A stretch of DNA of 40,801 bases, from NCBI GenBank assembly GCA_944389235.1, contig CALXLO010000008.1, positions 1-40,801 on the forward strand. The letters run 5' to 3'. A model generated the notes under the pieces. The model worked only from the letters and a program-made list of their open reading frames with translations, ran no database searches and was not told the origin of the DNA. Made by a program: the position numbers and the translations under genes. The stretch's first letter is position 1, and each line of letters opens with the position of its first letter. The stretch comes from an uncultured Alphaproteobacteria bacterium. Its GTDB lineage: Bacteria > Pseudomonadota > Alphaproteobacteria > Rs-D84. This document shows positions 16,056 to 23,266 of this stretch, piece after piece.

Positions 16056-16703
16056 ATGAAATCGAAAATTTTGCTGGCTGTTTTATCTATGCTACCGTTC
16101 GCTGCAAATGCTGCGATTCCATATAGGGTGGAACAGGTTAAGATGCCTGTGCCGGAAACGCCATCAGGCTATGATGACGAAGCGTTTGCCCGTGTTCGTC
16201 GGTTTTATGTTGGTGGTGCATATAATTTGTCTGTGTGGAATGACTGGGGCGATGGCACTGTTGGTATAGACGGCAAGACCACATCTGGTTTTGATGTTTC
16301 TGCTGGGGTGCGTGCATATGACATTTTCAGGGTAGAGGCAAATTATATATACGCAAATGCTAAATGGAACGACTTTTCATTGACCGGTAATGTCGCGATG
16401 CTGAATGCGATATTTGATGCGCGTATAGATAACATTTATCGTCTGTTTTATAATCAACGCATTGTTCCGTATGTTGGGTTTGGTGTTGGTGCATCATGGA
16501 ATACCGCCGATGGCACCACAATCGACAGCAAGGTATCACCTGTGGCGGCGGCATTGGCGGGTGTCGGCATTGAAATGGGTGAACGGTTCGCAGTAGATAT
16601 TGGATACAGATATATGTACATGTTTTCACCAAAGTTCAGTGCAGTTGATAATTTGGCACCGGCGGCACATCAATTGCGTGTCGGGGCGCGTGTAAATTTC
16701 TGA
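16056..16703 (+). CDS. outer-membrane beta-barrel protein, second of pair
   Basis: The 215-residue product has a signal peptide (MKSKILLAVLSM to FAANA), then strands RRFYVGGAYNLSVW, GFDVSAGVRAYDIFRVEANY, VPYVGFGVGASW and FAVDIGYRYMYMF, ending GARVNF. ATG 16056 is preferred because AAGGACAAGGG lies before it and the signal peptide starts there; an ATG at 16032 overlaps the stop of the first barrel gene by one base. It belongs to the same family class as its upstream neighbour. Confidence 0.85.
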   Translation: MKSKILLAVLSMLPFAANAAIPYRVEQVKMPVPETPSGYDDEAFARVRRFYVGGAYNLSVWNDWGDGTVGIDGKTTSGFDVSAGVRAYDIFRVEANYIYANAKWNDFSLTGNVAMLNAIFDARIDNIYRLFYNQRIVPYVGFGVGASWNTADGTTIDSKVSPVAAALAGVGIEMGERFAVDIGYRYMYMFSPKFSAVDNLAPAAHQLRVGARVNF

Positions 16704-16715
16704 TTACGGGGTATT

Positions 16716-17639
16716 ATGAAAACTTGTCCACTTTTCGGTATTTGTGGCGGATGCAAGTATGATTTTGCCGCCAATGATTATCGCGCACAAAAATTACATG
16801 AATTACGCGAATTACCAATAACTAGTGATGCAATATGGATTGCGCCGGGTAATCGTCGACGCGCAGATTTCGCTGTGGCAGATGGAAAATTTGGTTTTTT
16901 TATGGGACGGTCTAAAAATATTGTTCCTGTTCAAAGTTGTCCGCTGTGTTGTCCGGAAATAAATAATATCTTGCCAAATATTGCAGGTTTACCATGGTCT
17001 GGGGCAGGGGGATGCTTGATTACTGCGTGTGATAATGGGATTGATGTTGCTGTAATTAGTACGGTGCCGTATTTTAGTACGAATTTCAAACATGCTGCAG
17101 AACAACTGGCAGTGTTGCGTGTGTCGTGGAATAATAATATCGTTGTTCAACATTCGCAACCAGTTGTAAGTTTTGCTGGACATACTGTTAATTATCCACC
17201 AAATGCGTTTTTACAGCCAACAGTGTGCGGCGAAACAATAATACGCGATATGGTTATATCTGCGGCGCGTGGTGCACAACGCGTGGCAGATTTATTTTGT
17301 GGACTGGGGAATTTTACATTTGCGCTGGATGCAGATGGTTTTGATATTGCGGGTATCGGGATGCAGCGCGATTTATTTCGACAACCATTGACAGTTGGTA
17401 TGTTGAATACATACGATTGTGTTGTAATGGACCCGCCACGCGCAGGCGCAATGGCACAATGTTCAGAATTAGTAAAATCTGGTGTTTCGCGTGTTATATA
17501 TGTATCTTGTAATCCGCAATCATGGCGGCGTGATGCGAATATATTAACGCACGGTGGATTTCGCATGACGACATTGATACCCGTTGACCAGTTCGTCGGC
17601 AGTGCGCATTGGGAACTGTTTTCCGTTTTTGATAAATAA
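16716..17639 (+). CDS. TrmA/RlmD-family RNA uracil-C5 methyltransferase, short form
   Basis: This 307-residue SAM-dependent enzyme would methylate C5 of a uridine in rRNA or tRNA. Fe-S cysteines are present (CPLFGICGGCKYDF at 4-17, and CPLCC near 76). A Rossmann core has VADLFCGLGNFTFAL, VVMDPPRAGA, the catalytic SCNP and the C-terminal PVDQF...HWELFSVF. Typical RlmD/TrmA proteins have about 430 residues with an N-terminal TRAM domain. The TRAM domain is absent here and the middle is compact. Whether it acts on U747, U1939 or tRNA U54 cannot be told. Confidence 0.88.
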   Translation: MKTCPLFGICGGCKYDFAANDYRAQKLHELRELPITSDAIWIAPGNRRRADFAVADGKFGFFMGRSKNIVPVQSCPLCCPEINNILPNIAGLPWSGAGGCLITACDNGIDVAVISTVPYFSTNFKHAAEQLAVLRVSWNNNIVVQHSQPVVSFAGHTVNYPPNAFLQPTVCGETIIRDMVISAARGAQRVADLFCGLGNFTFALDADGFDIAGIGMQRDLFRQPLTVGMLNTYDCVVMDPPRAGAMAQCSELVKSGVSRVIYVSCNPQSWRRDANILTHGGFRMTTLIPVDQFVGSAHWELFSVFDK

Positions 17640-17826
17640 AAAAAACGCCGGCGATTGCCGCCGGTGTTTTCGAATGCCCCGAAAGGAAGGAAAGGAGAAA
17701 AAGAAATGGGCATTCTAAACCATGTTTGGGGCCCAGAGTCCAGAGGAGAGAGAATGTAGGAGGGAGTCTGAATCCCTGAACCCCATGGGGTTTTCACCCC
17801 GTCGCCGGGGTTTCCCCCTTTGACGA
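17638..17826 (-). ncRNA. candidate small RNA rich in anti-Shine-Dalgarno motifs
   Basis: On the minus strand TTGACA (17860-17855), a 17-nt spacer and TACATT (17837-17832) predict a start near 17826. A strong terminator (17667-17645 stem, then eight T) ends the RNA beside the convergent methyltransferase stop. Between them the RNA has GC hairpins (around 17811-17796 and 17790-17779), the anti-SD-like strings CCCTCC, CTCTCC and TCTCCTTTCCTTCC, and a perfect 8-bp stem (17715-17708 with 17679-17672) that displays the last string in its loop. Minus-strand frames here are compositionally odd. Alphaproteobacteria are known to make stress sRNAs with CCUCC loops. The opposite strand would carry six GGA motifs, so a CsrA-type reading is the alternative. 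Confidence 0.5.
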
Positions 17827-17967
17827 ATCGAAATGTAATACATTTTATGTTATTTGTCAAGTATTTTTGTCAAAATATTTTTTTGTGTTGTTTTTGGGAC
17901 AGTTTTCTGCGGATTTTAGGAAATCGTCCTTGTTGCCCATAGTGTCATAGTGGAATAAAATCAATAT

Positions 17968-17983
17968 TAGACATTTATGTCTA
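17968..17983. promoter_or_regulatory. operator-like palindrome before the third repressor-like gene
   Basis: TAGACAT-TT-ATGTCTA is a 7-bp perfect inverted repeat about 48 nt before ATG 18031, a position suited to autoregulation by the small HTH protein. Confidence 0.45.
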
Positions 17984-18030
17984 GGTTATCTGGATTTTCC
18001 GGATGTATAAAATAAATAGGAGAGAGAATT

Positions 18031-18276
18031 ATGACACATGAAGATGTTTGGCGCGCTATCGAGCGTTTCGCAACAGAACACGGGATGTCTTGTTCCGGGT
18101 TGGCAAAGTGCAGTGGATTGGACCCGACAACTTTTAATAAAAGTAAACGCTGGTCCAAAGAAGGTCAGCCGCGTTGGCCATCTACGAACAGTATATCAAA
18201 GATACTGTCGTCAACCGGTGCCAGTATCCAGGACTTTACAAAATACATAGACCCCCAGGATAAAGGCCGCGAATAA
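18031..18276 (+). CDS. small helix-turn-helix repressor-like protein, third copy
   Basis: The 81-residue product is a diverged paralogue of the two inverted-repeat proteins: same MTH start, W at position 7, SCSGLA, GLDPTTFNKSKRWS and RWPSTNSI. It again lacks an S24 peptidase domain. The SD is AGGAGAG. It has its own palindrome and terminator and no phage neighbour on this side, so it seems to be a self-contained regulator. The sequence is closer than the other two to the N-terminal domains of S24 family repressors known in Alphaproteobacteria. Confidence 0.8.
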   Translation: MTHEDVWRAIERFATEHGMSCSGLAKCSGLDPTTFNKSKRWSKEGQPRWPSTNSISKILSSTGASIQDFTKYIDPQDKGRE

Positions 18277-18297
18277 TTTTATCGGTTGTATATCGTG

Positions 18298-18329
18298 GAC
18301 CGCGGCATTGTTTGACCGCGGTCTTTTTT
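18298..18329 (+). terminator. intrinsic terminator
   Basis: GACCGCGG (18298-18305) pairs perfectly with CCGCGGTC (18316-18323), followed by TTTTTT. Confidence 0.85.
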
Positions 18330-18330
18330 A

Positions 18331-18360
18331 TTGGACAATCTGATGGGCTTTTACTATTCT
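18331..18360 (+). promoter_or_regulatory. promoter of the winged-helix/birA pair, predicted leaderless
   Basis: TTGGAC (18331-18336), 18-nt spacer, TATTCT (18355-18360), then exactly 7 nt to ATG 18368. Confidence 0.6.
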
Positions 18361-18367
18361 AAATAAC

Positions 18368-18787
18368 ATGTTGGACGGTATAAAGATTTATTCATCTGAT
18401 TCTGTATGGTGCCAAATATTGACTGATTTAGGCGCGACGATATCTGATGTGCCTGATGCGGCTGATGTAAATTTTGATATGTTGAAATTAAATTTACCGG
18501 CAACACCAATAGATATTAAATCTGCGGTTTTGGCGGCATTTAATGGGGTTGATATATTGAATCAAATTTTTGGTAAAACGGTTGCGCTATCACCGATGCA
18601 GGCGCGAATTGTTATACTGTTGCATAAAACAGGTGGAATGTCCGGGGCAGATTTACGCACTGCGATGGGGTATGCGCCTGATGCAGCAACCCATACCATA
18701 GATACAGCAATATACCAATTACGCAAAATATTTGGTCATGGTTTTATCAGCAACGATAATGGGGTATATCGCATTGGCAGGGTATAA
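18368..18787 (+). CDS. stand-alone OmpR/PhoB-type winged-helix protein
   Basis: The 139-residue product has a C-terminal half (LSPMQARIVILLHKTGG, ADLRTAMGY, THTIDTAIYQLRKIFG, ISNDNGVYRIG) with the recognition helix and wing of response-regulator effector domains. The N-terminal half is about 70 residues and lacks the phospho-acceptor Asp and Lys of a receiver domain. It overlaps the following biotin ligase gene. Canonical BirA of E. coli carries an N-terminal DNA-binding domain, so a link to biotin control is conceivable, but that domain is of another winged-helix type. Confidence 0.75.
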   Translation: MLDGIKIYSSDSVWCQILTDLGATISDVPDAADVNFDMLKLNLPATPIDIKSAVLAAFNGVDILNQIFGKTVALSPMQARIVILLHKTGGMSGADLRTAMGYAPDAATHTIDTAIYQLRKIFGHGFISNDNGVYRIGRV

Positions 18788-19442
18788 ATTGTTTTCTTAT
18801 GATAAAATCCCCAGTACCCAGACATACGCGCTGAACATGGTTGCGTCGGGTACGGCGCGTAATCATACGGTTATCGTGGCTGAGGCTCAATCATCTGGTC
18901 GTGGTCGATACAAACGGACATGGGTTTCGCATCATGGTAATTTATATGCCAGTTTTATTTATTCGTCTGATGATGAACGCGACCCCAGGTTATCTTATGT
19001 TGTTGCAGTTGCTGTGGCGGAAACATTAATTTATTTTGGTATAACGCCACAGATAAAATGGCCAAACGATATTTTGATTGATGGCAACAAGGTTTGTGGC
19101 ATATTGATTGAATATGCAGGGCGATTTGTAATTGTTGGTATTGGAATAAATATAAAAAATTGTCCAACCATAGAAAATTATAAAACAACATGTATGAATA
19201 AATATATCAATGTTGACAAGGCGGATGTATTAAATAAATTGATGGTTAATCTTGACAAGTGGCGACGCGCAAAATTTATTGATGTTCGTGCGCGCTGGAT
19301 GGAATTAGCCGCCGGATTAAACAGTGTTGTAAAATATCGTGGTGATATATTTGAATTAATCGGAATAAATGAAAACGGCGCATTAATATTGCGTCGTGGA
19401 ACGCAATATATGTTGGCATACGGCGATGAAATAACAATGTAA
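18759..19442 (+). CDS. birA: biotin--[acetyl-CoA-carboxylase] ligase, catalytic domain only
   Basis: The 227-residue product activates biotin with ATP and attaches it to the biotin carrier protein of acetyl-CoA carboxylase. Seen are STQTYA, the biotinyl-AMP loop SSGRGRYKRTW, the active-site KWPNDI and GIGINIK, and a C-terminal SH3-like region. The N-terminal DNA-binding domain of bifunctional BirA is absent (group I ligase). Starts at 18732 (TTG), 18738 and 18759 are all possible and all lie within the upstream gene, implying translational coupling. Confidence 0.92.
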   Translation: MGYIALAGYKLFSYDKIPSTQTYALNMVASGTARNHTVIVAEAQSSGRGRYKRTWVSHHGNLYASFIYSSDDERDPRLSYVVAVAVAETLIYFGITPQIKWPNDILIDGNKVCGILIEYAGRFVIVGIGINIKNCPTIENYKTTCMNKYINVDKADVLNKLMVNLDKWRRAKFIDVRARWMELAAGLNSVVKYRGDIFELIGINENGALILRRGTQYMLAYGDEITM

Positions 19443-19465
19443 TTGTTATTCAGAAAAATATTATC

Positions 19466-19599
19466 TTGACTTTTTATTAAAATTATGATAATATACAGCA
19501 CATAAACAGCAAGGATTTTATACCGCGTTCATCCGCGGATTTTTTTTGGTCGTGCAAATTGCGCGACCTTTTTTATTTTAACCAAAAGGTTATATATCA
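19466..19599 (+). promoter_or_regulatory. promoter followed by two tandem terminators ahead of the virion operon
   Basis: TTGACT (19466-19471) with TAATAT (19489-19494) or the overlapping GATAAT gives a start near 19500. Hairpin 1 (19523-19527 with 19534-19538) is followed by eight T. Hairpin 2 (19548-19555 with 19561-19568, one G-U) is followed by six T. The hydrolase ATG comes 25 nt after that. A promoter whose product meets two terminators within 75 nt suggests an attenuated operon or a tiny RNA. Confidence 0.5.
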
Positions 19600-20010
19600 A
19601 TGCAATTGACGCTGATAAAAAATTCAGATGAATTAAAGTACGCGCAATATAAAATTGCGCGTGTTGTTTTTGCACAAACGCATGCAGTATCTTTGCGATT
19701 AGTGGAAGCAATGACATCGCTGATTGCAAACAATGCAAAATCCAGTGGACGAAAATTCGAATCTGTTGCATCAGATGCGAAATTATTTGATGTACTGAAT
19801 GATTCATCGCCGGACAAGAATTTGTTATTTGTTGATGAATCTAATCGTGGATTTCAAATGTGTCTGCGTGCAGCATGGCGAATGTTGCATGGTACTTTGT
19901 CAGACAGTTGCTATGGCGCGACACGATTTCATCGTGCTGATGTAATTCCGTCATGGGCAACATCACTTGGATATATTGCAGATATAGACGGATTTTTATT
20001 TTATCTATGA
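19600..20010 (+). CDS. cell-wall hydrolase of the SleB/Hydrolase_2 type (phage lysin-like)
   Basis: The 136-residue product has a C-terminal region, CLRAAWRMLHGTLSDSCYGATRFH followed by PSWA and IADIDGFLFYL, that matches the Hydrolase_2 pattern (GATHFH, P.WA, FY). Hydrolases of this family act on peptidoglycan and serve as endolysins in phages and gene transfer agents. The N-terminal half is less conserved and the usual catalytic Glu is not evident to me. There is no signal peptide, so export would need the holin-like protein encoded next. Confidence 0.7.
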   Translation: MQLTLIKNSDELKYAQYKIARVVFAQTHAVSLRLVEAMTSLIANNAKSSGRKFESVASDAKLFDVLNDSSPDKNLLFVDESNRGFQMCLRAAWRMLHGTLSDSCYGATRFHRADVIPSWATSLGYIADIDGFLFYL

Positions 20011-20031
20011 TTTAATCACAGGGTTTTTATT

Positions 20032-20253
20032 ATGCAAAAAATTCTTAATGGTGGTTTTTTAGCCGGACACCGAACATATATTATTTCTGGCATCGGGATA
20101 TTGTCAGCAATTGGTGCGTACTTGGTTGGTGATTCAGATATCTTTACGATGCTGCAATCAATATTTACTTTGGGCGGAATTTATTTTCTGCGCAAATCCA
20201 GTGAAACAAAAGGAATCAAAAATGGAAAAAATTCCAGAAAAATTTGTAAATAA
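20032..20253 (+). CDS. holin-like small membrane protein
   Basis: The 73-residue product has two hydrophobic segments (about residues 14-31 and 38-54: YIISGIGILSAIGAYLV and IFTMLQSIFTLGGIYFL) and a strongly basic C-terminal tail (KGIKNGKNSRKICK). This layout fits class II/III holins, which make pores that release the endolysin. It follows the hydrolase gene by 22 nt and overlaps the next gene by 32 nt. Confidence 0.65.
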   Translation: MQKILNGGFLAGHRTYIISGIGILSAIGAYLVGDSDIFTMLQSIFTLGGIYFLRKSSETKGIKNGKNSRKICK

Positions 20254-20878
20254 AGACGGTTCATTAAATACAGATGCGTTATTAAAATCGTATTATGAAT
20301 TAGAAAAGAAAATCGGTGCGATGATATCTGTGCCAGATGCAAATGCAGATGATTCAACGCGCGCGAAATTTAATCGTGCGATTGGTGTTCCTGAAAAGCC
20401 AGATGAATATCCATCGTCTGCGTTGTTTGATGACGATGCGTTGCGTGAAAAGTTTTTTGAAATTGGATTAACATCATCACAAGTTGAAAAATTATACAGC
20501 ATTGCCGAAGAATTTTTATCACCAGTGTTGTCAGATTTATTTGATATGCAAAATGAAACAAGTGCGTTTGCAGAACTGGAAAAATTTTTTGGCAGCACAG
20601 AAAAAATGTATGACGCATTTCGTGCAATAAATACATTTGGTGAAAGATATTTGCCGCGTGATGCATTCGACGCACTGTGTGCCACACCCCAGGGAATCCG
20701 CAGTGTGTACGCGATGATGCAATCTATGGAACCATCTGTACAAACAGATGATTTGCCATCGCAAAATTTATCTGATGCAGAACTGCGTCGCATGATGCGC
20801 AATCCAAAATATTGGCGCGACCATGATGCAGAATATGTCAGAAAAATTGAAAATGGTTTTAGAAAATTGTATTCATAA
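20222..20878 (+). CDS. phage capsid scaffolding-like protein
   Basis: The 218-residue product is acidic and mostly helical. The N-terminus (KFVNKDGSLNTDALLKSYYE) is typical of T7 gp9-like scaffolding or assembly proteins of podoviruses, followed by a low-complexity acidic middle and a C-terminal segment (LRRMMRNPKYWRDHDAEYVR) that would bind capsid. ATG 20222 has AAAGGA in front and lies within the end of the holin-like gene. Scaffolding acts in procapsid assembly and is absent from mature virions. Its place before the capsid gene fits. Confidence 0.75.
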   Translation: MEKIPEKFVNKDGSLNTDALLKSYYELEKKIGAMISVPDANADDSTRAKFNRAIGVPEKPDEYPSSALFDDDALREKFFEIGLTSSQVEKLYSIAEEFLSPVLSDLFDMQNETSAFAELEKFFGSTEKMYDAFRAINTFGERYLPRDAFDALCATPQGIRSVYAMMQSMEPSVQTDDLPSQNLSDAELRRMMRNPKYWRDHDAEYVRKIENGFRKLYS

Positions 20879-20937
20879 TAAAAAAAATTCACTTTCTCCT
20901 TTACTATTTTTTATGTTTAATATAAAATATAAAGTAA

Positions 20938-20955
20938 GAACAAAAAAATTTGTTC
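20938..20955. promoter_or_regulatory. palindrome upstream of the H1-like gene
   Basis: GAACAAA-AAAA-TTTGTTC is a 7-bp inverted repeat 29 nt before ATG 20984, in an AT-rich gap. It may be an operator or a weak hairpin. A strong SD (AAGGAGAG) follows. Confidence 0.4.
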
Positions 20956-20983
20956 TATCCAACAGAAAGAAAAGGAGAGAAGA

Positions 20984-21319
20984 ATGCCATTCAAATTTCT
21001 GAAACCAGCAGCGAAATCAGCGGCGAAAAAGCCGGCTGCAAAGAAGCCTGTGGCCAAGAAACCAGCGGCGAAAAAGCCGGTTGCGAAAAAAGCACCTGCC
21101 AAGAAAGTTGCTGTTAAAAAAGTCGCAGCAAAAAAACCAGCTGCAAAAAAAGTTGCAGTGAAAAAAGTCGCGGCGAAAAAGCCGGTTGCGAAAAAAGCAC
21201 CTGCCAAGAAAGTTGCTGTTAAAAAAGTTGCAGCGAAAAAACCAGTTGCAAAAAAAGTCGCAGTGAAAAAAGTTGCGGCGAAAAAGCCAGCTAAGAAAGC
21301 ATGTGCAAAAAGAAAATAA
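20984..21319 (+). CDS. histone H1-like Lys/Ala/Pro-rich DNA-binding protein
   Basis: The 111-residue product has a short N-terminus ([11 protein letters not shown]) followed by near-uniform [19 protein letters not shown] repeats up to KKACAKRK. It resembles H1-like HctB/AlgP-type basic tails, which bind DNA without sequence preference. It lies inside the virion operon, between scaffold and capsid, with its own SD and, on the downstream side, three terminators. Packaging, DNA compaction in the particle or silencing are possible roles (inference). Longer direct repeats are visible in the DNA, so copy number may vary between strains. Confidence 0.85.
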   Translation: MPFKFLKPAAKSAAKKPAAKKPVAKKPAAKKPVAKKAPAKKVAVKKVAAKKPAAKKVAVKKVAAKKPVAKKAPAKKVAVKKVAAKKPVAKKVAVKKVAAKKPAKKACAKRK

Positions 21320-21322
21320 TTT

Positions 21323-21434
21323 AATTCCCTGCATTGCGGGGAATTTTTTATACGCCTGATTTTTATCGGGCGTATTTTTTTTTATAAAATTTTCAGTCTG
21401 ATTTTTTTATATCGTCGGACTGAATATTTTTATT
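21323..21434 (+). terminator. three tandem terminator-like hairpins
   Basis: Hairpin 1: AATTCCC (21323-21329) with GGGAATT (21339-21345), then T-run. Hairpin 2: 21351-21359 with 21366-21374, then nine T. Hairpin 3: 21392-21398 with 21418-21424, then a T-rich run. Together they should insulate the capsid gene from the H1-like gene. Confidence 0.7.
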
Positions 21435-21569
21435 TCGGACAATCCTGATAATGGACCCGGGAATTGGCATAGTGGCGCGTATATTAACGCATAACCGCGA
21501 TACCAGTTTTATTGGCGCAATTTATTTTGCGTATTTTATTTATATAAACAAAAAAAAGGAAAATAAAAA

Positions 21570-22406
21570 ATGTCTGTTTCAGTAGATAATGTTTTTATAA
21601 AACAATTTGAAGCCGATGTTCATCTGGCGTATCAACAGATGGGAACAAAATTGCGTGCAACAGTACGCAGTAAATCTGGTGTTGTTGGTGCGTCTACGAC
21701 ATTTCAAAAAGTTGGACGCGGCACCGCCAGCACAAAATCGCGTCATGGTATTGTTCCAGTAATGAATCTGAATCACGAACCTGTGGAATGTATATTGCAA
21801 GATTATTATGCCGGCGATTGGGTTGACGCATTGGATGAATTAAAAACTAATGTTGATGAACGCCGTGTCGTCGCCAGTGCAGGCGCATACGCATTGGGGC
21901 GCAAGACAGATGAATTAATTATCAACGCAATGGACGGCGCAACTGCATCTGTGGGTGATTATTCAACTGGATTGACCAAAGATTTAATCTTGTCTGCCAT
22001 AGAAGTTATGAATACAAATGATGTCCCAGATGATGGACGCAGATTTGCAGTTGTTGGTGTGCATCAGTGGAATGAACTGTTGTCTATGGATGAATTTGTA
22101 TCTGCAGATTATGTGGGCGATGATTTACCGCTGTTATCTGGTGGCGCATCAAAAAAGTGGCTGGGGATAACATGGTTGTTGCATAACGGTCTGCCATTGG
22201 ATAACGAAGACGAACGCGATTGCTTTATCTATCACGCAACCAGCGTCGGTCATGCCTGTGGTCAAGAAGTTAAAACTGATATTTCTTGGCATGGTGAACG
22301 CGCCGCGCACTTTATCAGCAACAGCATGTCCCAAGGTGCTGTATTAATTGATAATGCCGGCATTGTGCGTATCAAGTGCAAAGATAACGACCAATCAGAA
22401 CAATAA
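21570..22406 (+). CDS. major capsid protein
   Basis: The 278-residue product matches the phage capsid family seen in short-tailed alphaproteobacterial phages: FIKQFEADVHLAYQQMGTKL, VECILQDYYAGDWVDALDEL, VASAGAYALGRKTDELIINA, and a C-terminal DISWHGERAAHFISNSMSQG. It should adopt the HK97 fold and build the head shell. AAAGGAAA precedes ATG. A weak promoter (TTGGCG...TTTATT) is possible in 21505-21540; three terminators upstream imply that it needs one. Confidence 0.88.
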   Translation: MSVSVDNVFIKQFEADVHLAYQQMGTKLRATVRSKSGVVGASTTFQKVGRGTASTKSRHGIVPVMNLNHEPVECILQDYYAGDWVDALDELKTNVDERRVVASAGAYALGRKTDELIINAMDGATASVGDYSTGLTKDLILSAIEVMNTNDVPDDGRRFAVVGVHQWNELLSMDEFVSADYVGDDLPLLSGGASKKWLGITWLLHNGLPLDNEDERDCFIYHATSVGHACGQEVKTDISWHGERAAHFISNSMSQGAVLIDNAGIVRIKCKDNDQSEQ

Positions 22407-22431
22407 CAAATCGTAATCAAAGGAATGATAC

Positions 22432-22662
22432 ATGGCATTTCAAAATAAAAACTTGTCCGTCATTGCGTATGCAAACGGTTTTACATTGTGGCATTATGCA
22501 GCAGATGAAACATTAACCACTATTACGGCATCTGGATATTTTAACAGTGTTAAAACATTGATGAATACGGGGGATATTGTGATTATCAATGGTTCTGATA
22601 ACACATCTATCAAGAAAATAACTGTATCGTCAACAGATGTTAGTGTTGCTGCACTGTCATAA
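22432..22662 (+). CDS. small conserved phage protein after capsid
   Basis: The 76-residue product (LSVIAYANGFTLWHYAADE, GYFNSVKTLMNTGDIVIING) is a small beta-rich protein common directly after the capsid gene in similar phage clusters, with a G-Y-F-N and G-D-I-V/I signature. It may be a head decoration or capsid-stabilising protein, but I know of no proven function. AAAGGAATG is the ribosome site. Confidence 0.65.
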   Translation: MAFQNKNLSVIAYANGFTLWHYAADETLTTITASGYFNSVKTLMNTGDIVIINGSDNTSIKKITVSSTDVSVAALS

Positions 22663-22729
22663 TAATTTTATCAGGGCGGATTTTTATTCCGCCCCATTTT
22701 TATAACACACATATATAAAAAGATTACAA

Positions 22730-23248
22730 ATGAATACGAAAATAGATTTATGTTCAATGGCGTTGTTAAAACTGGGTGAACAACCGATACAGTCATTGAT
22801 GGACGATACACCGGGTGCACAATTGGCGCGAACATTATTTGACCCAGTCATAGATACTTTGTTGGCGATGCATCCATGGCATTTTGCGTGTAAAACATTT
22901 GATTTGAACAAAAATACAGATGGTGATTTTTTGGTGCCAACAGAATGTTTGCGTGTATTAAAATGTCGTGGTGAAATTGTCGGTGGAAAAATTATATCGC
23001 AATCAGACAACATATCTATTACCGCGATTGTGCGTGTTTCGGTTGAATCTTTCCCGGCGTATTTTGTATCGTTGGCTGCGACCAAACTGGCGATGGAATT
23101 TTGTATACCGCTGATTGGCGAACAAAATGTTTTTCGTATGCTGGCGGCATTATATGAAACCGAATTACAAACAGCAAAATTTATAGACAGTACAACCGCA
23201 CCCGTAAGCAACATAGATAGTTTTTCTTTGATTAATTCGCGGTTTTAA
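22730..23248 (+). CDS. tail tubular protein A (gp11-like head-tail adaptor)
   Basis: The 172-residue product has CSMALLKLGEQPIQSLMDDT, then ARTLFDPVIDTLLAMHPWHFA, the hallmark of T7 gp11-like adaptor proteins that form the ring between portal and nozzle. Residues 105-160 hold the helical part that packs against the portal. It is followed 18 nt later by the gp12-like gene, the usual pair. Confidence 0.8.
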   Translation: MNTKIDLCSMALLKLGEQPIQSLMDDTPGAQLARTLFDPVIDTLLAMHPWHFACKTFDLNKNTDGDFLVPTECLRVLKCRGEIVGGKIISQSDNISITAIVRVSVESFPAYFVSLAATKLAMEFCIPLIGEQNVFRMLAALYETELQTAKFIDSTTAPVSNIDSFSLINSRF

Positions 23249-23266
23249 TTAATAAAGGGGGGCGCG

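Noticed and set aside
17192-17860. 222-codon reverse frame across the methyltransferase end and small-RNA region
   Set aside because: It runs antisense through the methyltransferase gene and through the hairpins, with no recognisable domain; the small RNA reading explains the 5' part better.
20917-21207. Reverse frame with Phe/Ala-rich repeats (FFAATFF) opposite the H1-like gene
   Set aside because: It is the antisense reading of the Lys/Ala codons and has no ribosome site or domain.
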